A stretch of 8,165 nt of DNA, from NCBI GenBank assembly GCA_023417635.1, contig JAEZFF010000041.1, forward strand, positions 1-8,165. The letters run 5' to 3'. Origin of the DNA: Bacillota bacterium. GTDB lineage: Bacteria; Bacillota; Clostridia; Oscillospirales; Acutalibacteraceae. Below are positions 5,717 to 8,165 of this stretch, in pieces. How positions within the stretch are numbered: position 1 is the stretch's first letter; every line of letters starts with the position of its first letter. A model generated the notes under the pieces. The model was not told the DNA's origin. It worked only from the letters and a program-made list of their open reading frames with translations, and ran no database searches. Both the position numbers and the translations under genes were made by a program.

Positions 5717-7327
5717 ATGTATAAACGCACAGCGCAGCTTTTTGCGCTTTTCCTTTTTGCACTTTTTTTCAGCATCCTGGCTGTTTACCGTATCTCCTGC
5801 GGCCTTGGGCCTGGCCTTGCCGAGGCTGCTGCCGAGCAGCAGACCGACACGCTCACCGTTGCCGCTTCACGCGGAACAATTTATGACTGCCACATGGATG
5901 CCCTGACGGGTGATGGGAATACCGAATATTCCGCAGCGGTAGTGCCGGGTTCAGATGCTGCTGTAGCCTTGAACCGGATTTTGCCGGAAACCGAGAAGCG
6001 TGCGGCTGGTCTGCTGATTCAGAAGGGATGTCCCTTTACGCTGAAACTTCCGGCTGCGGTAAAAGCTTCCGGCATTAATGTGTTCCCGGTAAAAAAGCGG
6101 TATGCGGATGCCCAGACTGCCGTACACGTTCTGGGCTACCTTGACGGTTCCGGGAAAGGTGCATCCGGCATTGAAAAAGCTTTTGATCGTCAGCTCTCCC
6201 GTTTTAGCGGAAAGATAGCGGTTACTTACCCGGTGGATGCAGTGGGGCATATTCTTTCGCAGAAAAACCGTACGGTGCTCGACACAACCCACCGTTCCCG
6301 GGCTGGAGTGGTGCTGACGCTCGACCGCTCCATGCAGCAGCTTGCGGAAAAAGCCGCGGCAAAATATCTGAAAAAAGGCGCTGTCGTGGTGCTGGAAGTG
6401 CCAAGCGGCAAAATTCGCGCTATGGCAAGCGTCCCGGCTTTTTCGCCGAACAGCGTTGCTTCGGCACTGCACGGAGATGGTTCTCCTATGCTGAATCGCG
6501 CGGCTTCGGCTTACAGCGTCGGCTCCGTGTTTAAAATTGCTGCCGCTGCCGCCGCACTTGAGTATGGTATTTCGCCAAACCAGACCTTTACCTGCACGGG
6601 AGCTATCAAGGTAGACGGCCAGGAGTTTCATTGCTTCGACGGCGAAAGCCATGGAAAAGAGAATATGCAGCAGGCGATCACAAATTCCTGCAACACCTAT
6701 TTTGTTCATCTGATGCAGGAAGTCCCGCAGGCTGATTTTCTCAGCATGGCGCAAAAGCTCGGATTCGGCACGGCATACCCCATTGCCCCGGGTGTTGTTC
6801 CAGATGCGGGTGTTCTCCCGGATTTAAAAAGCCTTTCCGTTCCGCGCGCGCTTGCTAACTTTTCTTTCGGGCAAGGCACTTTGACTGCTACGCCGCTGCA
6901 GGTTGCCGCCATGATGAATGCAGTGGCTTCCGACGGAACTTTTACACAGCCAATGCTTTATGAGGGGCTGGTAGACGAGCATAAGAATTTTACCGAAAAA
7001 GCAGAAACACCTAAAAGTGAACGCACAATGTCCGCACACACGGCCAGCTTGCTGCGGAGTTTTATGAAAAGTTCCATCGAGATGGGCACAAGCCGCAAGG
7101 GCAAGCCGGATTATGGAACGGCGGGCGCCAAAACCGCAACGGCGCAGACGGGAGTCTTTATAAATGGCACAGAGCAGGTAGAATCCTGGTTTGCGGGGAT
7201 TTACCCTTATGAAAACCCAAAGTACGTTGTTGTAGTCTTTGCCGAGGGCGGCGACGGCGGCGGTACGACCTGCGGGCCGGTGTTCCGCATGATTGCCGAC
7301 GGCCTTTACGGCTATACGCTGAACTGA
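5717..7327 (+). CDS. Class B penicillin-binding protein (peptidoglycan D,D-transpeptidase)
   Basis: Cross-links peptidoglycan stem peptides outside the membrane. The 536 residues start with one membrane anchor at about 4-26 (RTAQLFALFLFALFF). The N-terminal dimerisation domain starts with SRGTIYD (51-57) and includes VHVLGYLDG (136-144) and GASGIEKAFD (148-157), typical of the FtsI/PBP2 group. The transpeptidase domain runs from about 218. The active serine is Ser270 in SVFK (SxxK, Lys273). SCN at 324-326 is the SxN motif. The third motif reads KTA at 472-474 in AKTATAQTG, not KTG. GQGTLTATPLQVA at 386-397 is the usual helix before it. No PASTA or transglycosylase domain is present, and the protein is shorter than many PBP2/SpoVD (600-700). 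Cys293 and Cys306 flank the usual loop after SxxK. Which role it has (elongation, division or sporulation) I cannot tell. No terminator is visible behind it. Confidence 0.93.
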   Translation: MYKRTAQLFALFLFALFFSILAVYRISCGLGPGLAEAAAEQQTDTLTVAASRGTIYDCHMDALTGDGNTEYSAAVVPGSDAAVALNRILPETEKRAAGLLIQKGCPFTLKLPAAVKASGINVFPVKKRYADAQTAVHVLGYLDGSGKGASGIEKAFDRQLSRFSGKIAVTYPVDAVGHILSQKNRTVLDTTHRSRAGVVLTLDRSMQQLAEKAAAKYLKKGAVVVLEVPSGKIRAMASVPAFSPNSVASALHGDGSPMLNRAASAYSVGSVFKIAAAAAALEYGISPNQTFTCTGAIKVDGQEFHCFDGESHGKENMQQAITNSCNTYFVHLMQEVPQADFLSMAQKLGFGTAYPIAPGVVPDAGVLPDLKSLSVPRALANFSFGQGTLTATPLQVAAMMNAVASDGTFTQPMLYEGLVDEHKNFTEKAETPKSERTMSAHTASLLRSFMKSSIEMGTSRKGKPDYGTAGAKTATAQTGVFINGTEQVESWFAGIYPYENPKYVVVVFAEGGDGGGTTCGPVFRMIADGLYGYTLN

Positions 7328-7347
7328 TGCTATTAACGAGGCGAAGT

Positions 7348-7365
7348 TTTGCATAGTTTGCATAG
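7348..7365 (+). repeat. Tandem 9-bp direct repeat upstream of the alaS promoter
   Basis: TTTGCATAG occurs twice without a gap (7348-7356, 7357-7365), ending 6 bp before the -35 element. It may be chance, a binding site or an AT-rich upstream element. Confidence 0.6.
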
Positions 7366-7371
7366 AAGGAA

Positions 7372-7400
7372 TTGACTTTTTGCTTCAGCCGGGCTATACT
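7372..7400 (+). promoter_or_regulatory. Sigma-A-type promoter of alaS
   Basis: TTGACT at 7372-7377 and TATACT at 7395-7400 are each one base from the consensus and are separated by exactly 17 bp. Transcription would start at about 7406-7408, just upstream of the T-box leader. It lies 44 bp after the stop of the penicillin-binding protein gene. Confidence 0.9.
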
Positions 7401-7406
7401 TAAACC

Positions 7407-7640
7407 GTATTTGAACAAAAAGCACAGACGGGCAAAAGGGCATTCAGATTCTGCTCCAGAGAGGGAACCGGCGGTGGAAGGTTTCCGCAGAAGCAGTGCC
7501 CAGCCGGCCCCGAGCTCCGCTTCGTTGAGAAGCGGCGTCTTTCCCGCGTTAAGGGTCTTTAAGTGGCGCCGTTTACGGCGCAATTTGGGTGGTACCACGG
7601 ATTTTTCCGTCCCATGAGGACGGGAGAGTCTTATTTTTTT
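7407..7640 (+). promoter_or_regulatory. T-box riboswitch leader of alaS
   Basis: A leader that senses uncharged tRNA-Ala: bound uncharged tRNA stabilises an antiterminator and alaS is transcribed. The core is plain. GGG (7587-7589) pairs with CCC (7611-7613), the 7-nt bulge TGGTACC (7590-7596) offers UGGU to the tRNA NCCA end, and ACGG (7597-7600) pairs with CCGT (7607-7610). Stem I shows an AG-bulge sequence AGAGA (7458-7462) and a distal hairpin, 7463-7469 with 7480-7486, whose loop holds GGTGG. TTCTGC (7449-7454) pairs with GCAGAA (7487-7492), and GGGCA (7438-7442) with TGCCC (7497-7501). Between these lies GAA-GCA-G, making GCA (Ala) at 7493-7495 the best specifier. Further hairpins at 7517-7535 and 7566-7581 are in the places of stems II/III. 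The fold is drawn by hand; the core is certain, the specifier is not. Confidence 0.95.
7600..7640 (+). terminator. Intrinsic terminator of the alaS T-box
   Basis: CCGTCC (7607-7612) pairs with GGACGG (7618-7623) around a CATGA loop. The stem extends outward through T-A and T-G pairs to G7600-C7630, 13 bp in all, and is followed by TTATTTTTTT (7631-7640). It shares CCGTCCC with the antiterminator, so the two structures exclude each other, as expected for a transcriptional T-box. Confidence 0.93.
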
Positions 7641-7641
7641 G

Positions 7642-7660
7642 TGCAGGCTTTCAGCTTGCA
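7642..7660 (+). other. Small hairpin between the T-box terminator and alaS
   Basis: TGCAGGCT (7642-7649) and AGCTTGCA (7653-7660) pair over 8 bp with one G-U and a TTC loop. It is followed 8 nt later by GGAG (7669-7672), the alaS ribosome-binding site. It may be incidental, or part of read-through transcript folding. Confidence 0.45.
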
Positions 7661-7680
7661 GTGGAAATGGAGTAAAAAGT

Positions 7681-8165
7681 ATGAAATGGACAGGGCTCAA
7701 TGAACTTCGCGAAATGTATCTGTCGTTTTTCGAGTCGAAAGGGCACCTTCGGCTGCCAAGTTTTTCGCTGATACCGAAAGACGACAACAGCCTGCTGCTG
7801 ATTAATTCCGGCATGGCGCCAATGAAGAAGTACTTCACCGGCGAAGTGACGCCGCCGCGCAAACGCGTTACGACCTGCCAGAAATGCATCCGCACCGGTG
7901 ACATTGACAACGTTGGCATTACAGACCGCCACGGCACTTTTTTTGAGATGCTGGGCAACTTTTCGTTCGGCGATTATTTTAAGCATGAGGCCACAGCGTG
8001 GGCATGGGAATTCTGCACAAAGGTACTGGAGCTTCCGGAGGACAAGCTGTGGGTCACAATTTATGAGGATGACGATGAAGCTTTCGGCATCTGGACGAAG
8101 GAAGTCGGCGTTGACGCGTCGCACATTGTGCGCCTTGGCAAAGAAGATAACTTTTGGGAGCATGG
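7681..8165 (+). CDS. alaS: Alanine-tRNA ligase, N-terminal part (3' end outside window)
   Basis: Charges tRNA-Ala with alanine using ATP in the cytosol. The window holds 161 codons plus two bases of a protein normally about 870-880 residues long, all within the class II catalytic domain. INSGMAPMKKYFTG near residues 41-54 contains motif 1 landmarks. CQKCIRTGDIDNVG, TDRHGTFFEML and GNFSFGDYFK (about 66-101) form the strongly conserved region including motif 2. AWAWEF near 105-110, IYEDDDEA and the closing KEDNFWEHG also match. The ATG at 7681 is chosen because GGAG (7669-7672) lies 8 nt upstream and the protein begins with the usual short segment before NELREMYLSFFESKGH. The T-box leader and promoter directly upstream make it an independently regulated unit, with expression rising when tRNA-Ala is uncharged. 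The editing and C-Ala domains would lie beyond the window. Confidence 0.98.
   Translation, partial: MKWTGLNELREMYLSFFESKGHLRLPSFSLIPKDDNSLLLINSGMAPMKKYFTGEVTPPRKRVTTCQKCIRTGDIDNVGITDRHGTFFEMLGNFSFGDYFKHEATAWAWEFCTKVLELPEDKLWVTIYEDDDEAFGIWTKEVGVDASHIVRLGKEDNFWEH

Noticed and set aside
5951..6754. 267-codon open frame on the minus strand within the penicillin-binding protein gene
   Set aside because: A shadow of a clear coding gene in GC-biased codons; composition rich in Cys, His and Arg without any motif.
7328..7371. A terminator for the penicillin-binding protein gene
   Set aside because: No inverted repeat with a T-run is present in the 44 bp before the alaS promoter; read-through would meet the T-box terminator instead.
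7372..7617. 81-codon open frame starting in the promoter region and running through the leader
   Set aside because: It starts at the -35 box, before the expected transcript start, and is fully explained by the T-box leader; the product has no recognisable features.
7158..7958. 266-codon open frame on the minus strand
   Set aside because: It runs opposite the penicillin-binding protein gene, the T-box and alaS, all well supported; no family resemblance or ribosome-binding site.
1..8165. Mobile element, CRISPR array, toxin-antitoxin, phage defence or tRNA gene
   Set aside because: None of the needed repeats, transposase or nuclease motifs, or cloverleaf sequences were seen; all genes are housekeeping types in a tight co-directional layout.

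Overview
The window looks like ordinary core chromosome of a low-to-mid-GC Gram-positive anaerobe, most likely class Clostridia and perhaps an Oscillospirales/Ruminococcaceae-type lineage. The reasons are the AGGAGG ribosome-binding sites, a T-box leader on alaS, thymidylate made by ThyX, mltG next to a U32 protein as in Firmicutes (B. subtilis yrrL-yrrN/O), and a G+C content that looks slightly above 50% by eye. The lineage is an inference from gene content, not from a search. All genes are on the + strand and there are no RNA genes, insertion sequences, CRISPR arrays or phage genes.

Region 1 (1-1952): the 3' end of thyX, a divergent thymidylate kinase gene overlapping it by ATGA, and a GNAT acetyltransferase gene overlapping the kinase by 8 nt. 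ThyX makes dTMP from dUMP and methylene-tetrahydrofolate, and the kinase takes dTMP to dTDP, so the first pair forms two successive steps of one pathway. Region 2 (1987-3128): a DJ-1/PfpI-family gene with a strong ribosome-binding site, overlapping 5-formyltetrahydrofolate cyclo-ligase by 10 nt. The ligase recycles folate that ThyX draws on. Region 3 (3166-5663): mltG, the endolytic transglycosylase that cuts nascent glycan strands, followed with a 1-nt overlap by a U32-family Fe-S protein probably acting on tRNA. Tight spacing suggests 1-5663 is read as one transcription unit or a few overlapping ones; its promoter is outside the window.

Region 4 (5664-7327): a 16-bp hairpin that both resembles a terminator and buries the Shine-Dalgarno sequence of the next gene, a class B penicillin-binding protein whose usual KTG motif reads KTA. 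Region 5 (7328-8165): a clean sigma-A-type promoter (TTGACT, 17 bp, TATACT), a T-box leader with canonical antiterminator and terminator, and the first 161 codons of alaS, which runs off the window.

I do not see a previously undescribed system here. The points most worth a second look are the KTA variant in the penicillin-binding protein, the hairpin over its ribosome-binding site, the non-canonical thymidylate kinase paired with ThyX, and the compact stem I and uncertain specifier of the alaS T-box.
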